64,000 nt of DNA from Sphingomonas hylomeconis (GTDB lineage Bacteria > Pseudomonadota > Alphaproteobacteria > Sphingomonadales > Sphingomonadaceae). The notes under the pieces were generated by a model. That model did not search any database. It saw only the letters and a list, made by a program, of their open reading frames with translations, and was not told the origin of the DNA. Both the position numbers and the translations under genes were made by a program. The first letter of the stretch is position 1. The number at the start of each line of letters is the position of its first letter. Positions 52,072-64,000 of this stretch are shown one piece after another. The DNA lies in assembly GCF_025370105.1 (NCBI RefSeq), contig NZ_JANQBK010000005.1:124001-188000 (forward strand). The letters run 5' to 3'.

Positions 52072-53124
52072 CTAGCCGAAGACGATGCCGTCCATCAGCT
52101 TGCGCGCGGTGCGCAGCAGCGCCGCACTCGCCACCTGTCCATCAGCATCGAGCGCGAGCACGCAGCTCATTTCCCCGGTGGGATGCTCGACCGACAGCAT
52201 CTTGCGTGCACCAGCCGGTACCGACGCGACCGCCGCCGCCGGCGAGCCGGGTATCAGGCAGGCGGTGGCCACGCTGACCGCGCCCAGCACGCCAATCGTG
52301 GCATGCGCGCGGTGCGGGATGAAGCTGCGCACCGTGACCGCCCCGCCATGCTGCGGCGGGGCGACCAGCATCATCTTGGGCACGGACTTCTCGGTCACGT
52401 CCCCCAGGTTCATCAGCGGGCCGGCCTGCAGCCGGATCGCCTCGATACGGGCCTTGAGCGCAAGATCGGCGTCGAGCGTTTCGCGATCTTCATAGCCGGT
52501 CGCGCCGACATCCTCGGCCGCGAACACCACGCAGGGCATGCCATTGTCGATCAGCGTGCAGGCGACGCCATCGATCACGTCGCTTGCATTGCCGGTCGGC
52601 AGCAGGGCGCCGCACGACGATCCTGCGGTATCGCGGAATTCGAGCGGGATCGGCGCGGCGGTGCCGGGGACCCCGTCGATCGCCGCCGGTCCGGCATAGG
52701 TCGGGGTGCCGCCCGGGGTCTGGCAGGTGGCGACCGCGATCTGCCCGGTATTGACCATGAAGATCGCCACGGGGGTCTCGTCGCCGGTTGGCGGCACGAG
52801 CCCGCGCTCCAGCGCAAACGGTCCGACGGCCGCCAGCATGTTGCCGCAATTCTGGCTGTCGGACACGAGCGCCTGATCGACGAACACCTGCAGGAACAGA
52901 TAGTCGATATCGACCCCGTCGCGGTCCGATTTGCTGACCACCGCGACCTTGGAGGTGAGCGGATCGGCACCGCCCATGCCGTCGATCTGACGTGGATCGG
53001 GCGAACCCATCACGCGCAGCAGGAACGCGTCGCGCGTCGCCGGATCGGCGGGAAGATCCGAGGCGAGGAACACGGCCCCCTTGGACGTGCCGCCGCGCAT
53101 CCACATCACCGGCGCTTCATTCAT
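52072..53124 (-). CDS. ligU: 4-Oxalomesaconate tautomerase (PrpF family)
   Basis: A 350-residue PrpF-family isomerase that converts 4-oxalomesaconate between tautomers before LigJ. Both halves of the diaminopimelate-epimerase-like fold are present. [30 protein letters not shown] and [19 protein letters not shown] carry the family's Lys and Cys motifs; [17 protein letters not shown] is the conserved end of the second half. It overlaps ligK by 8 bp, and both are divergent from ligR. This arrangement matches PDC-pathway clusters of other sphingomonads and GalD of pseudomonads. Confidence 0.87.
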   Translation of the reverse strand: MNEAPVMWMRGGTSKGAVFLASDLPADPATRDAFLLRVMGSPDPRQIDGMGGADPLTSKVAVVSKSDRDGVDIDYLFLQVFVDQALVSDSQNCGNMLAAVGPFALERGLVPPTGDETPVAIFMVNTGQIAVATCQTPGGTPTYAGPAAIDGVPGTAAPIPLEFRDTAGSSCGALLPTGNASDVIDGVACTLIDNGMPCVVFAAEDVGATGYEDRETLDADLALKARIEAIRLQAGPLMNLGDVTEKSVPKMMLVAPPQHGGAVTVRSFIPHRAHATIGVLGAVSVATACLIPGSPAAAVASVPAGARKMLSVEHPTGEMSCVLALDADGQVASAALLRTARKLMDGIVFG

Positions 53125-53788
53125 ATGTCAGCCCCATCTCGGCCAGTTTCCCGCGCATGTCGTAGATGTCGAGCCCGAGTTCGCCCGCCGCCAGCCGCAC
53201 GCGCTTCGATTCCTCGGCCGCTTCGCGCGCCTGCGCCTTGGCCAGCACGTCCGCGGCAGCGGCGCGCTTGACCACGCAGACGCCGTCATCGTCGGCGACG
53301 ATCACGTCGCCCGCCTCGATCGCCGCGCCTGCGCAGACGATCGGCACATTGACTGAGCCGAGCACCGCCTTGACGGTGCCCTGCGCATGGACCGCCTTCG
53401 ACCAGACCGGGAAGCCCATCTGCGTGAGATCGCGCACGTCGCGCACGCCGGCATCGATGACCAGCCCCCGGCAACCGCGCGCCTGTGCCGAGGTGGCGAG
53501 CAGGTCACCGAAATAGCCGTCCTCGCACGGCGAGGTCGGGGCGAGCACCAGGATATCGCCGGCGCGAAGTTGCTCGACCGCGACGTGGATCATCCAATTG
53601 TCGCCCGGTGGCGCGGAGATCGTGACCGCCGAGCCGGCGATCCGTGCGCCGGGATAGATCGGACGCAGCCGGCTGGCGAGCAGCCCGATGCGCCCCTGTG
53701 CCTCATGCACCGTGGCGACGCCGGCGGCAGCGAGCCCGTCGATCACCGACGGATCGGCGCGCTGGATGGTGGTGACGACTTTGGCCAT
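53117..53788 (-). CDS. ligK: 4-Carboxy-4-hydroxy-2-oxoadipate aldolase
   Basis: A 223-residue class II HMG/CHA aldolase of the RraA-like fold. It cleaves 4-carboxy-4-hydroxy-2-oxoadipate to pyruvate and oxaloacetate, the final step of the PCA 4,5-cleavage pathway. [29 protein letters not shown] contains the GDLLA loop and the Arg-Asp pair that bind the substrate and divalent metal (quoted in two parts: [14 protein letters not shown] and LVIDAGVRD). [15 protein letters not shown] is the conserved C-terminal motif. The ATG at 53788 follows AAAGGGAGC. It is the first gene of the leftward ligKU unit. Confidence 0.88.
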   Translation of the reverse strand: MAKVVTTIQRADPSVIDGLAAAGVATVHEAQGRIGLLASRLRPIYPGARIAGSAVTISAPPGDNWMIHVAVEQLRAGDILVLAPTSPCEDGYFGDLLATSAQARGCRGLVIDAGVRDVRDLTQMGFPVWSKAVHAQGTVKAVLGSVNVPIVCAGAAIEAGDVIVADDDGVCVVKRAAAADVLAKAQAREAAEESKRVRLAAGELGLDIYDMRGKLAEMGLTYE

Positions 53789-53891
53789 GAGGCTCCCTTT
53801 CGCGGTTCTCGTCGCTGCCTGCGCGCGCAGGGCCGATGCCGGCAATTCGGAACTGTGCGCCGCCGATAAGTTTTCGCTATAGGTGGCGACG

Positions 53892-55079
53892 ATGAGCCCG
53901 TTCGATCTCAACCTGCGCCATCTGCGCGCGCTCGCCGTGATCGTCTCGCGCGGCAGCATGAGCGCGGCGGCCGAGATCGTTAGCCTGTCGCAGCCGGCGC
54001 TGACGCAGGGGCTGGCCAAGCTCGAGCGCCAGCTGGGTGCGGCGTTGTTCGATCGCCGCGCGGACGGAATGACGCCGACCGATGCCGGGCTGGCGCTGGC
54101 AGCGCGCGCGGAAGCGGCATTCGCGCGGCTGCGCGGCGCCGCGCCCGGCGGCGGACGCGGCTTTGCCCGGCCCGAACAGCTGATGACGGCGACGCAATTG
54201 CGCGCGTTTCTGGCGCTCGCCGATGCCGGCAGCTTCGTCGGCGCGGGAACCGCAACCAACCTGTCGCAGCCCGCAATCCATCGCGCGGTACGCGATCTGG
54301 AACAGGTATGCGGCGTGCTGCTGGTCGAGCGCCGCGGCCGCGGGATCGCGCTGAGCGATGCCGGCCGACGGCTGACGCGCGGCGTGCGGCTGGCCTCGGC
54401 AGAGATCGCCGCCGGGATCGTCGAAGCCGCGCCCGATCTGCGCGGCGGCCGGATCGCGATCGGGGCCATGCCGCTGTCGCGCGCGCTGCTGCTGCCGCAC
54501 GCAGTGGCGCGGATCGCGCAGGAGATGCCCAATGCGCGCTTCGACATCGTCGAGGGTTCCTGGCGCGAATTGGTCGAGCAGCTGCGCGATGGCGCGATCG
54601 ACCTGATGATCGGCGCGCTGCGCGATCCCGCGCCGGATCTCGAACAGGACCCGCTCCTGGACGACCGGCTGGTGATCGTCGGGCGCATCGGCCATCCGCT
54701 GGCGGGGCCGGCGATGCCCAGCCGGGCGGCGCTCGCCGCCTATCCGTGGATCGTCGGGCGCAGCGGCGCGCCGCTACGCGCGCTATGGGAAAATCTGTTT
54801 GCCGGCGAACCGCCGCACGCGCCGATCGAATGCGGCTCGGTGATGGTGATCCGCGGCGTGCTGCGCGAGGGCGATTTTTTGACCATGCTGTCGCCCGACC
54901 AAGTGGCACTGGAGATCGCCAGCGGGATGCTCGCCACGGTCGGGCCCGAGCTCGCCTCCAGCGGGCGGGTGATCGGCGTCACGACGCGCGCCGGCTGGCG
55001 ACCGACCCGCGTCCAGGCGCGCTTCCTCAGCGTGCTGCGGGATCATGCGACCAGTATGACGAATCAGGATTTCGAATAG
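53892..55079 (+). CDS. ligR: LysR-type regulator with two tandem DNA-binding domains
   Basis: A 395-residue LysR-family protein, about 95 residues longer than usual. Two winged-helix domains are present: residues about 7-66 ([52 protein letters not shown]) and about 98-160 ([49 protein letters not shown]). The effector domain spans about 170-390. Position between ligKU and the rightward lig operon fits LigR, the PCA-responsive activator. The start at 53892 follows ATAGGTGG. Proline/glycine-rich residues 83-93 form a linker between the two DNA-binding domains. Confidence 0.8.
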   Translation: MSPFDLNLRHLRALAVIVSRGSMSAAAEIVSLSQPALTQGLAKLERQLGAALFDRRADGMTPTDAGLALAARAEAAFARLRGAAPGGGRGFARPEQLMTATQLRAFLALADAGSFVGAGTATNLSQPAIHRAVRDLEQVCGVLLVERRGRGIALSDAGRRLTRGVRLASAEIAAGIVEAAPDLRGGRIAIGAMPLSRALLLPHAVARIAQEMPNARFDIVEGSWRELVEQLRDGAIDLMIGALRDPAPDLEQDPLLDDRLVIVGRIGHPLAGPAMPSRAALAAYPWIVGRSGAPLRALWENLFAGEPPHAPIECGSVMVIRGVLREGDFLTMLSPDQVALEIASGMLATVGPELASSGRVIGVTTRAGWRPTRVQARFLSVLRDHATSMTNQDFE

Positions 55080-55133
55080 GTTATGCCGCATTCCGATTAG
55101 CGGCGGCCGCCGCGCAACGCTTACCCCGATGCG

Positions 55134-55949
55134 GTGGAGAAGAGACTCGCATTGATCGGTTACGGCGAGGCGGCGCGCGCGTTCGTGCCGGACCTGACCG
55201 CGACGATCGCGCATTTCGATCTTTTGCCGGAGCGATCCGGCACGGTATCGGATGCCGCGGCGCTGGCGGGTGCGCGGGCTGCTTTGTCGCTGGTCACGGC
55301 CGATCAGGCCCTGGCTGCCGCTCAGTCGGCCGCGCGCCACCTCCCGGCCGATATGATGTTCTTCGACATGAACAGCGTCGCGCCCGCCACGAAGCGTGCC
55401 GCGGCACACGCGATCGACGAAGCGGGTGGCCGCTATGTCGACGTCGCGGTGATGGCGCCGGTCCTTCCCGCGCGCACCGCCGTGCCCCTGCTCCTCTCCG
55501 GCCCGCATGCCGCGGCGGGGGCCGACTTCCTGAAGGCGATCGGCTTCAAGGCGGTCCGCGTGGTCGGCGGCGAGGTCGGGCGGGCCTCGTCGATCAAGAT
55601 GATCCGCTCGGTGATGGTCAAAGGGATCGAGGCGCTGAGCGCGGAGTGCGTGTTCGCCGCCGATGCCGCGGGCGTGCTCGACGAAGTGCTGGCGTCGCTC
55701 GATGCGAGCCCGGCGCCGGCCGGCTGGGCGGTGCGCGCCGATTACAATCTCGAACGCATGATCGAACACGGCCTGCGCCGCGCGGCCGAGATGGAAGAGG
55801 TCGTCAAGACGCTCGACGCGCTCGGCACCGGTGCGGCGATGACCCGCGGCACCGTGCTGCGCCAGCGCGCGATCGGCGCGCGCGCGCTGGCGGCACCCGA
55901 TACGCTTGCCGCCAAGCTCACGATTCTAAAACAGGCGGACCCCGCATGA
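55134..55949 (+). CDS. NAD-binding dehydrogenase-like protein with DUF1932 domain
   Basis: A 271-residue two-domain protein. The Rossmann domain begins LALIGYGEAARAFVPDL (GxGxxA), and MFFDMNSVAPATK is the conserved 6-phosphogluconate-dehydrogenase-type substrate segment. The C-terminal helical domain (about residues 150-260, SSIKMIRSVMVKGIEAL) corresponds to DUF1932. The catalytic Lys in KMIRS is retained. It is the first gene of the rightward lig operon, 54 bp after ligR and overlapping ligJ by 4 bp, but has no assigned step in the known pathway. It may reduce or salvage an intermediate. The start is GTG with no strong Shine-Dalgarno. Confidence 0.72.
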   Translation: MEKRLALIGYGEAARAFVPDLTATIAHFDLLPERSGTVSDAAALAGARAALSLVTADQALAAAQSAARHLPADMMFFDMNSVAPATKRAAAHAIDEAGGRYVDVAVMAPVLPARTAVPLLLSGPHAAAGADFLKAIGFKAVRVVGGEVGRASSIKMIRSVMVKGIEALSAECVFAADAAGVLDEVLASLDASPAPAGWAVRADYNLERMIEHGLRRAAEMEEVVKTLDALGTGAAMTRGTVLRQRAIGARALAAPDTLAAKLTILKQADPA

Positions 55950-56965
55950 TCATCGACTGTCACGGCCACTACACCGTCCTCCCCGCGGCGCACGATGCGT
56001 GGCGCGAGCAGCAGAAGGCGGCGTTCAAGGCCGGCACGCCCTGCCCTGCCTATCCCGACATTTCGGACGCCGAGATCCGCGAGACGATCGAGGCCAACCA
56101 GCTGCGGCTGGTGAAGGAACGCGGCGCGGACATGACGATCTTCTCGCCGCGGGCGAGCGCGATGGCGCCGCATGTCGGTGATGCGGCGATGGCGGTGGAA
56201 TGGGCGCGGCGCTGCAACGACCTGATCGCGCGCGTCGTCGCGATGTATCCCGAGACGTTTGCCGGCGTGTGCATGCTGCCGCAGTCGCCGGGCACCGATC
56301 TCACGAGCTCGATCGCCGAGCTCGAGCGCTGCGTCGTCGAGCATGGCTTTATCGGCTGCAACCTCAACCCCGACCCTTCGGGCGGGCATTTCAACAGCCC
56401 GCCGCTGACCGACCGCTACTGGTATCCGTTCTACGAGAAGATGGTCGAGCTCGACGTGCCGGCGATGATCCACGTCTCGGGCAGCTGCAACCCGGCGATG
56501 CACGCCACCGGCGCCTATTACATCGCCGCCGATACGATCGCGTTCATGCAATTGCTCGAGGGCGACTTGTTCGCCGATTTCCCCAGCCTGCGCTTCATCA
56601 TCCCGCACGGCGGCGGCGCCGTGCCCTATCATTGGGGGCGCTATCGCGGGCTGGCCGATATGCTCAAGAAGCCGTCGGTCGACGACTATCTGATGAACAA
56701 CGTCTTCTTCGACACCTGCGTCTACCACCAGCCCGGGATCAACCTGCTGGCCGAAGTGATCGAGAACAAGAATATCCTGTTCGGCTCGGAGATGGTCGGC
56801 GCGGTTCGCGGGATCGATCCGCGCACGGGTCATTATTTCGACGACACCAAACGCTATGTGGATGCGCTGGACATCTCCGACGCAGAGCGTGCGGCGATCT
56901 TTTCGGGCAACACGCGCAAAGTGTTTCCGCGGCTCGACGCCAAGCTGAAGGCGCGCGGGCTGTGA
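55946..56965 (+). CDS. ligJ: 4-Oxalomesaconate hydratase
   Basis: A 339-residue amidohydrolase-superfamily metalloenzyme that adds water to 4-oxalomesaconate to give 4-carboxy-4-hydroxy-2-oxoadipate. The N-terminal DCHGHYT provides the HxH metal motif; MIHVSGSCNPAM and FIIPHGGGAVPYHWGRYRG carry the other His ligands. It has the typical length of LigJ. The ATG overlaps the preceding gene by 4 bp. A 27-bp inverted repeat is inserted between ligJ and ligI. Confidence 0.9.
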   Translation: MIIDCHGHYTVLPAAHDAWREQQKAAFKAGTPCPAYPDISDAEIRETIEANQLRLVKERGADMTIFSPRASAMAPHVGDAAMAVEWARRCNDLIARVVAMYPETFAGVCMLPQSPGTDLTSSIAELERCVVEHGFIGCNLNPDPSGGHFNSPPLTDRYWYPFYEKMVELDVPAMIHVSGSCNPAMHATGAYYIAADTIAFMQLLEGDLFADFPSLRFIIPHGGGAVPYHWGRYRGLADMLKKPSVDDYLMNNVFFDTCVYHQPGINLLAEVIENKNILFGSEMVGAVRGIDPRTGHYFDDTKRYVDALDISDAERAAIFSGNTRKVFPRLDAKLKARGL

Positions 56966-56982
56966 GCGGCCGTCAGGCCACC

Positions 56983-57080
56983 CCGTCACCCCGGACTTGT
57001 TCCGGGGTCTACGGTGCCACAGCCTCCGAGACCGTTGGGTTTGCGGCGCGGTGGACCCCGGAACAAGTCCGGGGTGACGG
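56983..57080. repeat. Perfect 27-bp inverted repeat with 44-bp loop
   Basis: The arm at 56983-57009 (core CACCCCGGACTTGTTCC) and that at 57054-57080 are exact reverse complements; the loop is 57010-57053. It fills most of the ligJ-ligI gap and ends one base before an ATG at 57081. The motif is typical of dispersed palindromic elements in sphingomonads. In the transcript it would form a very stable stem-loop that may separate expression of the flanking genes. Confidence 0.85.
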
Positions 57081-57095
57081 ATGGGGGACGGGCCT

Positions 57096-57991
57096 GTGAC
57101 CGCCTTCCAGATGGACGCTGACTGGCTGTGCTTCGACCCTGCTCCGTCGAAGCCCACCTTCACCCCGCCCCCCGGCGCGGTCGATGCGCATTGCCATGTG
57201 TTCGGGCCCGGCGACGCATTCCCTTACGCGCCGGAGCGGAAATACACGCCGTGCGACGCCGGCAAGGACAAGCTGTACGCATTGCGCGACTTTCTCGGTT
57301 TCTCGCGTAACGTGGTGGTGCAGGCGACCTGCCACGGCACCGATAATCGCGCGATGATCGATGCGCTCGTCAATGCGGATGGCAAAGCGCGCGGCGTCGC
57401 TACGGTAAAGGCCGACATTGCGGCGGAAGAAATCGCCGAGATGCACGAGGCCGGGGTTCGCGGGGTGCGTTTCAATTACGTCAAGCGGCTCGTCGATCCC
57501 AAGCCCGACGCTTATTATCGCGGCATCATCGAGAAGATCGCCGCGTTCGGCTGGCACATCGTGGTCTATTTCGAGGCCGCCGATCTCGAGGAGAAGTGGG
57601 ACTTCTTCACCTCGCTCCCGACGACGGTGGTGGTCGACCATATGGGCCGTCCCGACGTGACCACATCGGCCGACGGCCCCGAATTCGCGCGCTTCCTGGA
57701 ATTCATGGACCGCGACAATGTCTGGTCGAAGGTCACCTGTCCCGAGCGCCTCTCCAAGTCCGGCCCGCCGACCTATGACGATTTCGTGCCCTTTGCGCGC
57801 AAGGTTGTCGAAACCTATCCCGATCGCGTGCTGTGGGGCACCGATTGGCCGCACCCGAACCTCAACATGGTCGGCCACATGCCCGACGACGGCGCCCTGG
57901 TGAACATCATCCCGCGCATCGCACCCACGCCCGAGCTGCAGCGCAAGCTGCTGATCGACAATCCGACGCGCCTCTATTGGGGAGACTCCGC

Positions 57992-57995
<4 letters not shown>
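57096..57995 (+). CDS. ligI: 2-Pyrone-4,6-dicarboxylate hydrolase
   Basis: A 299-residue amidohydrolase that opens PDC to 4-oxalomesaconate. PPPGAVDAHCHVFGP contains the HxH motif; QATCHGTDN, VRFNYVKRLVD, VVDHMGRPD and LWGTDWPHPN carry the metal and substrate residues of LigI. I chose the GTG at 57096 after GGGGGACGGG; ATGs at 57081, directly abutting the repeat, and 57111 are alternatives. It overlaps ligA by 4 bp. Confidence 0.9.
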
Positions 57996-61510
<3,515 letters not shown>

Positions 61511-61588
61511 GCGTGGCCGTCGGGTCGCCCGGTCATCCGGTCTCGCAGTGATGTCGAAGCATAGAATGATATAACCAAGGAGAGGCTG

Positions 61589-62551
61589 ATGAAGATCGCG
61601 ATACTGTGCGCCGCGATGCTCGCATGCGGCGCAACGGGCGCCGCGCAGGGCCAGGCGGATATGACGCCCGAGGCGCGCAAGGCGATGCAGGCCGCCAATG
61701 CCGCCTATAGCGCCCTGCCCGACACACGGGGAACAGGCGCCTATCCCGCCATCAAGCTGACCGATCCGGGACTGCCCGAACACCTGATCTATCGCCCGGC
61801 GGATCTCGACGCGCTCGGCGCGCGAAAGCTCGGCGTGATGGTCTGGGGCAATGGCGGCTGCAGCGACGATGCGGCGAGCGCGCGCTTTCATCTCAGCGAA
61901 CTGGCGTCGCACGGTTATGTCGTGATCGCGCCTGGACGGGCGCTTTCCGGGCCCGGCGCGCCGCCGCAACCGGCCAATCCGCCCCCTCCGGGCCCGCTCG
62001 GCATCGAGACGACGTCGGCCCAGGTATCGGCCGGCCTCGATTGGGCGCTGGCGGAGAACAAGCGGCGCGGCAGCCCCCTGTATCGGCGGATCGACCCCAA
62101 GATGGTGGCGGTGTCCGGGCATAGCTGCGGGGGGCTGCAGGCAATCGAGCTCGCGGCAGATGCGCGGGTCCGCGCGGTGATCATCCACAATAGCGGCGTG
62201 TTCAAGGATGGCAGCAATCCGATCCGCGGCCTCACCATCGCGAAAACCGCCCTGCAGAAGCTGCACACCCCGATTCTGTACGTGATGGGCGGCCCCGGCG
62301 ACGTCGCCTGGCCGAACGGGAATGACGATTTCGACCGGATCGATCGCGTGCCCGCGGCCATCGTCAGCCTGGATGTAGGCCATGGCGGCACGTTCCGCGA
62401 TGCCAATGGCGGCCGAGTGGCCCAGGTCGACATTGCCTGGCTGGCGTGGCAGCTCCGTCACGACAGCGCGGCCGGGCGCTGGTTCCGCGGTGCCGATTGC
62501 CGCCTGTGCACGGATCCGAGCTGGACGATCCGCAAGAAGCGGATCGACTGA
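61589..62551 (+). CDS. Secreted alpha/beta-hydrolase, dienelactone-hydrolase/cutinase-like
   Basis: A 320-residue protein with a signal peptide (MKIAILCAAMLACGATGAAQ) and an alpha/beta-hydrolase core: GVMVWGNGGCSDD (oxyanion loop), HGYVVIAPGRAL, and the nucleophile elbow AVSGHSCGGLQAIEL (Ser in GHSCG). VGHGGTF carries the late His. CRLCTDPSW near the C-terminus may form a disulfide. The start follows AAGGAGAGG. It is 78 bp after pobA in the same direction. A role in releasing hydroxybenzoate or ferulate esters is possible. Confidence 0.72.
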   Translation: MKIAILCAAMLACGATGAAQGQADMTPEARKAMQAANAAYSALPDTRGTGAYPAIKLTDPGLPEHLIYRPADLDALGARKLGVMVWGNGGCSDDAASARFHLSELASHGYVVIAPGRALSGPGAPPQPANPPPPGPLGIETTSAQVSAGLDWALAENKRRGSPLYRRIDPKMVAVSGHSCGGLQAIELAADARVRAVIIHNSGVFKDGSNPIRGLTIAKTALQKLHTPILYVMGGPGDVAWPNGNDDFDRIDRVPAAIVSLDVGHGGTFRDANGGRVAQVDIAWLAWQLRHDSAAGRWFRGADCRLCTDPSWTIRKKRID

Positions 62552-62657
62552 CGACCGGCGACGCGGGAAACAGCTACGGCATTTCCCGCGTCGACGCGCA
62601 CGGGGCGATCGGTCGCGATCGAAACGATGTGGCTTTGTTTGCGCCCGCCGATTGACT

Positions 62658-62676
62658 ACAGCCGGTACATGGCTGT
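62658..62676. promoter_or_regulatory. Inverted repeat overlapping a MarR start codon
   Basis: ACAGCC-GGTACAT-GGCTGT has 6-bp arms and a 7-bp spacer, and contains the ATG at 62669. No Shine-Dalgarno lies before that ATG. It may be an autorepression site on a leaderless or very short-leader transcript. Confidence 0.4.
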
Positions 62677-63148
62677 CCCTATTCCATCTGAAAACCCCGG
62701 CAACGACGAGCACCTCGCGCTTGGCCGTCTCGGCGACTTTATCGGCTTCCGCCTGCGGCGGATCCAGAACCAATTGTCGAACGCCTTTACCGCGCAGAGC
62801 GTCGCGCTCGGGCTGCGGCCGGGCGAGTTTTCGGCGCTCGCGATCATCTCGGCCAACCCCGGCCTGTCGCAGGGCACGCTGGCGCGCGAAGTCGGGCTCG
62901 ACAAATCGGCGGCGGTCGCGGTCATCGACGATCTCGAGCGGCTCGGGCTTGCCGAACGCCGCCGGTCGACGGAGGACCGGCGCCGGCACGCGCTCCATAC
63001 GACCAAGGCCGGCGAAGCGGCGCTCAAGAAGCTGTTCAGCCGGCTGGAAGCGGTCGAGAAGGATGTGTTGAACGTGCTGGGGCCGCACGATCTGCAGATC
63101 CTCAGCGGCTTGCTCGACCGCGTCTACGATTCCTGTTTCCGCATCTGA
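62669..63148 (+). CDS. MarR-family transcriptional regulator
   Basis: A 159-residue MarR protein with RLGDFIGFRLRRIQNQLSNAF leading into the winged helix (LSQGTLAREVGLDKSAAVAVIDDLERLGLAERR in two parts, wing RRSTEDRRRHAL). It is distinct from the regulator at 51575. The target may be the upstream hydrolase or the pobA end of the lig operon. The start at 62669 is within an inverted repeat; the open frame extends to 62627 without a better ribosome site. Confidence 0.78.
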   Translation: MAVPIPSENPGNDEHLALGRLGDFIGFRLRRIQNQLSNAFTAQSVALGLRPGEFSALAIISANPGLSQGTLAREVGLDKSAAVAVIDDLERLGLAERRRSTEDRRRHALHTTKAGEAALKKLFSRLEAVEKDVLNVLGPHDLQILSGLLDRVYDSCFRI

Positions 63149-63337
63149 GGCGACGGGCGAAGCGCCGCCCCCCGCCGCCATTCGGGCTTTGCGGGATATT
63201 GGCACACGGCGGAGCAACATCGAACGCGTTCGATGCGTCCAGCGCCAGCGTCAGCTTGCCCGCATTGGCCGGCCCGCAGGCCGCGGAAGCGGCGGCGCTT
63301 GATGACATCAGCCGTCATTCTCTCCCAATGCGGATTG

Positions 63338-64000
63338 TTACCGACCCGCCCGATCGATCGAGGTTACGAAGCGGACCGGGCTGGTGAAGGGAATGTCGAC
63401 GCGCGAGCCACCTGCCCCACCGTACAATGTCCAGCGCCGCGCCAGGCCGTCGCGGATCGCGGCAAGATTGCGTTGCCGCGAGTCAGCCCCCGCCAGCGCG
63501 ATCCGCAACCGGTGCCCCGGCTGGACGACATAGGATCTGGGCGACAGTTCGAAGATCAGGTCGACCGGAGCGCCCGGCACCAACGGCCGATCGTCGCGCT
63601 TCATCGCCGGATGGTATGGAAGGCCCAGATTGGCATAAGGCGCCTTGCCCAGTGCGCGGTGACTGCCCGCCAACCGCCCCTGGGCCAGCACCACCGCCGT
63701 GCCGCCGGGATCGACATCCTCAAGATAGGCGAAGATATTGGCCGCCGGCGCATCGGCAGCGGCGCGGATCGATACGATCGTATAGCCTTCGATCGTGGCC
63801 GGGGCGGCCAGTGGTGGCGTGGTGAAGAGCGCGGCATGGCCATCGGGTGACGCCGGCCAGAACGGGAAGTAGCCGTCGGTCGGGATGTCGTACTTGATGC
63901 GATAGTCGAAGCGGCCGGGTCCCGGCGGCGCGGCCGACAAGGTGCCATCGCTCCTGCCGGCCGCCATGCCGAGAAACAGCGACGTGCGCGTGATCCCGAC
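63338..64000 (-). CDS. CocE/NonD-type hydrolase, C-terminal part
   Basis: The leftward frame is open to the window edge and encodes about 220 C-terminal residues. It contains the jelly-roll domain of X-Pro dipeptidyl-peptidase-like hydrolases: IVSIRAAADAPAANIFAYLEDVDPGG, LVPGAPVDLIFELSPRSYVVQPGHRLRIALAGAD (quoted in part: VDLIFELSPRSYVVQPGHR). An apparent Met at 63967 is internal. The catalytic alpha/beta-hydrolase domain is outside the window. It ends 190 bp from the MarR gene, converging with it. Confidence 0.78.
   Translation of the reverse strand, partial: VGITRTSLFLGMAAGRSDGTLSAAPPGPGRFDYRIKYDIPTDGYFPFWPASPDGHAALFTTPPLAAPATIEGYTIVSIRAAADAPAANIFAYLEDVDPGGTAVVLAQGRLAGSHRALGKAPYANLGLPYHPAMKRDDRPLVPGAPVDLIFELSPRSYVVQPGHRLRIALAGADSRQRNLAAIRDGLARRWTLYGGAGGSRVDIPFTSPVRFVTSIDRAGR

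Noticed and set aside
54308-55945. Upstream extension of the ligJ frame
   Set aside because: The frame is open by chance over ligR and the DUF1932 gene. The LigJ family starts at MIIDCHGH, at 55946.

Overview
The window is GC-rich, densely coded DNA from an alphaproteobacterium, most likely a Sphingomonadaceae (Sphingomonas sensu lato). This rests on the TonB-dependent receptors, the Lig/Fer lignin-aromatic pathway in its sphingomonad form, an AlgE-type porin and frequent 1-, 4- or 8-base gene overlaps. No database search was possible. Functions come from motifs and family knowledge.

Left flank (1-11.4 kb). The tail of a TonB receptor is followed by a tight operon: acetoacetyl-CoA synthetase, 3-hydroxyacyl-CoA dehydrogenase, MFS transporter and secreted tannase-family esterase. 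A secreted GH31 glycosidase and a DUF1080 protein follow. Next come about 0.5 kb of apparently decayed DNA and a dienelactone-hydrolase gene cut off just before its nucleophile.

Central accessory block (11.4-29.05 kb). A leftward virB2-3-4-6-8-9-10-11 cassette has no relaxase, VirD4, VirB5 or VirB7. It lies directly downstream of an aspartyl/asparaginyl-hydroxylase-like gene. Across a 79-bp divergent region, a rightward series encodes a sulfotransferase, an asparagine-synthetase-like protein whose N-terminal Cys is Ser, three tail-collar proteins, a GNAT and a PqqD-like protein. Facing it, leftward, are an HPr-kinase-like protein, a second sulfotransferase and an unlisted 50-residue peptide (26011-26163). 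The peptide gene has its own promoter, a strong Shine-Dalgarno, a WxxPxV motif and a short tail rich in modifiable residues. I read this block as an undescribed RiPP-like system, lasso-related but not canonical, possibly linked to the secretion machine. The block ends with an imuA pseudogene and a 3' tRNA-Lys(CTT) fragment (29006-29050), the usual footprint of a genomic-island attachment site.

Uptake and ester region (29.2-46.9 kb). A TetR regulator is divergent from an MBL hydrolase, porin and MFS operon. An AAHS-type transporter follows. A leftward operon then encodes a P450, a CapA-like protein, a membrane protein, a TonB receptor and a tannase-family esterase. A LacI regulator, a secreted hydrolase and an MmgE/PrpD protein share similar operators (TGCAAGCGCTTGCA type), suggesting one regulon.

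Lignin-aromatic region (46.9-63.1 kb). Vanillin dehydrogenase, feruloyl-CoA hydratase/lyase and feruloyl-CoA synthetase convert ferulate to vanillate under a FerC-like MarR regulator. The PCA 4,5-cleavage genes are ligU-ligK (leftward) and ligR, a dehydrogenase-like gene, ligJ, ligI, ligA, ligB, ligC and pobA (rightward). Together these take 4-hydroxybenzoate or protocatechuate to pyruvate and oxaloacetate. No vanillate O-demethylase is in the window. A secreted hydrolase, a second MarR regulator and the C-terminal part of a CocE/NonD-type hydrolase close the window. Several palindromic repeats sit between the aromatic operons.
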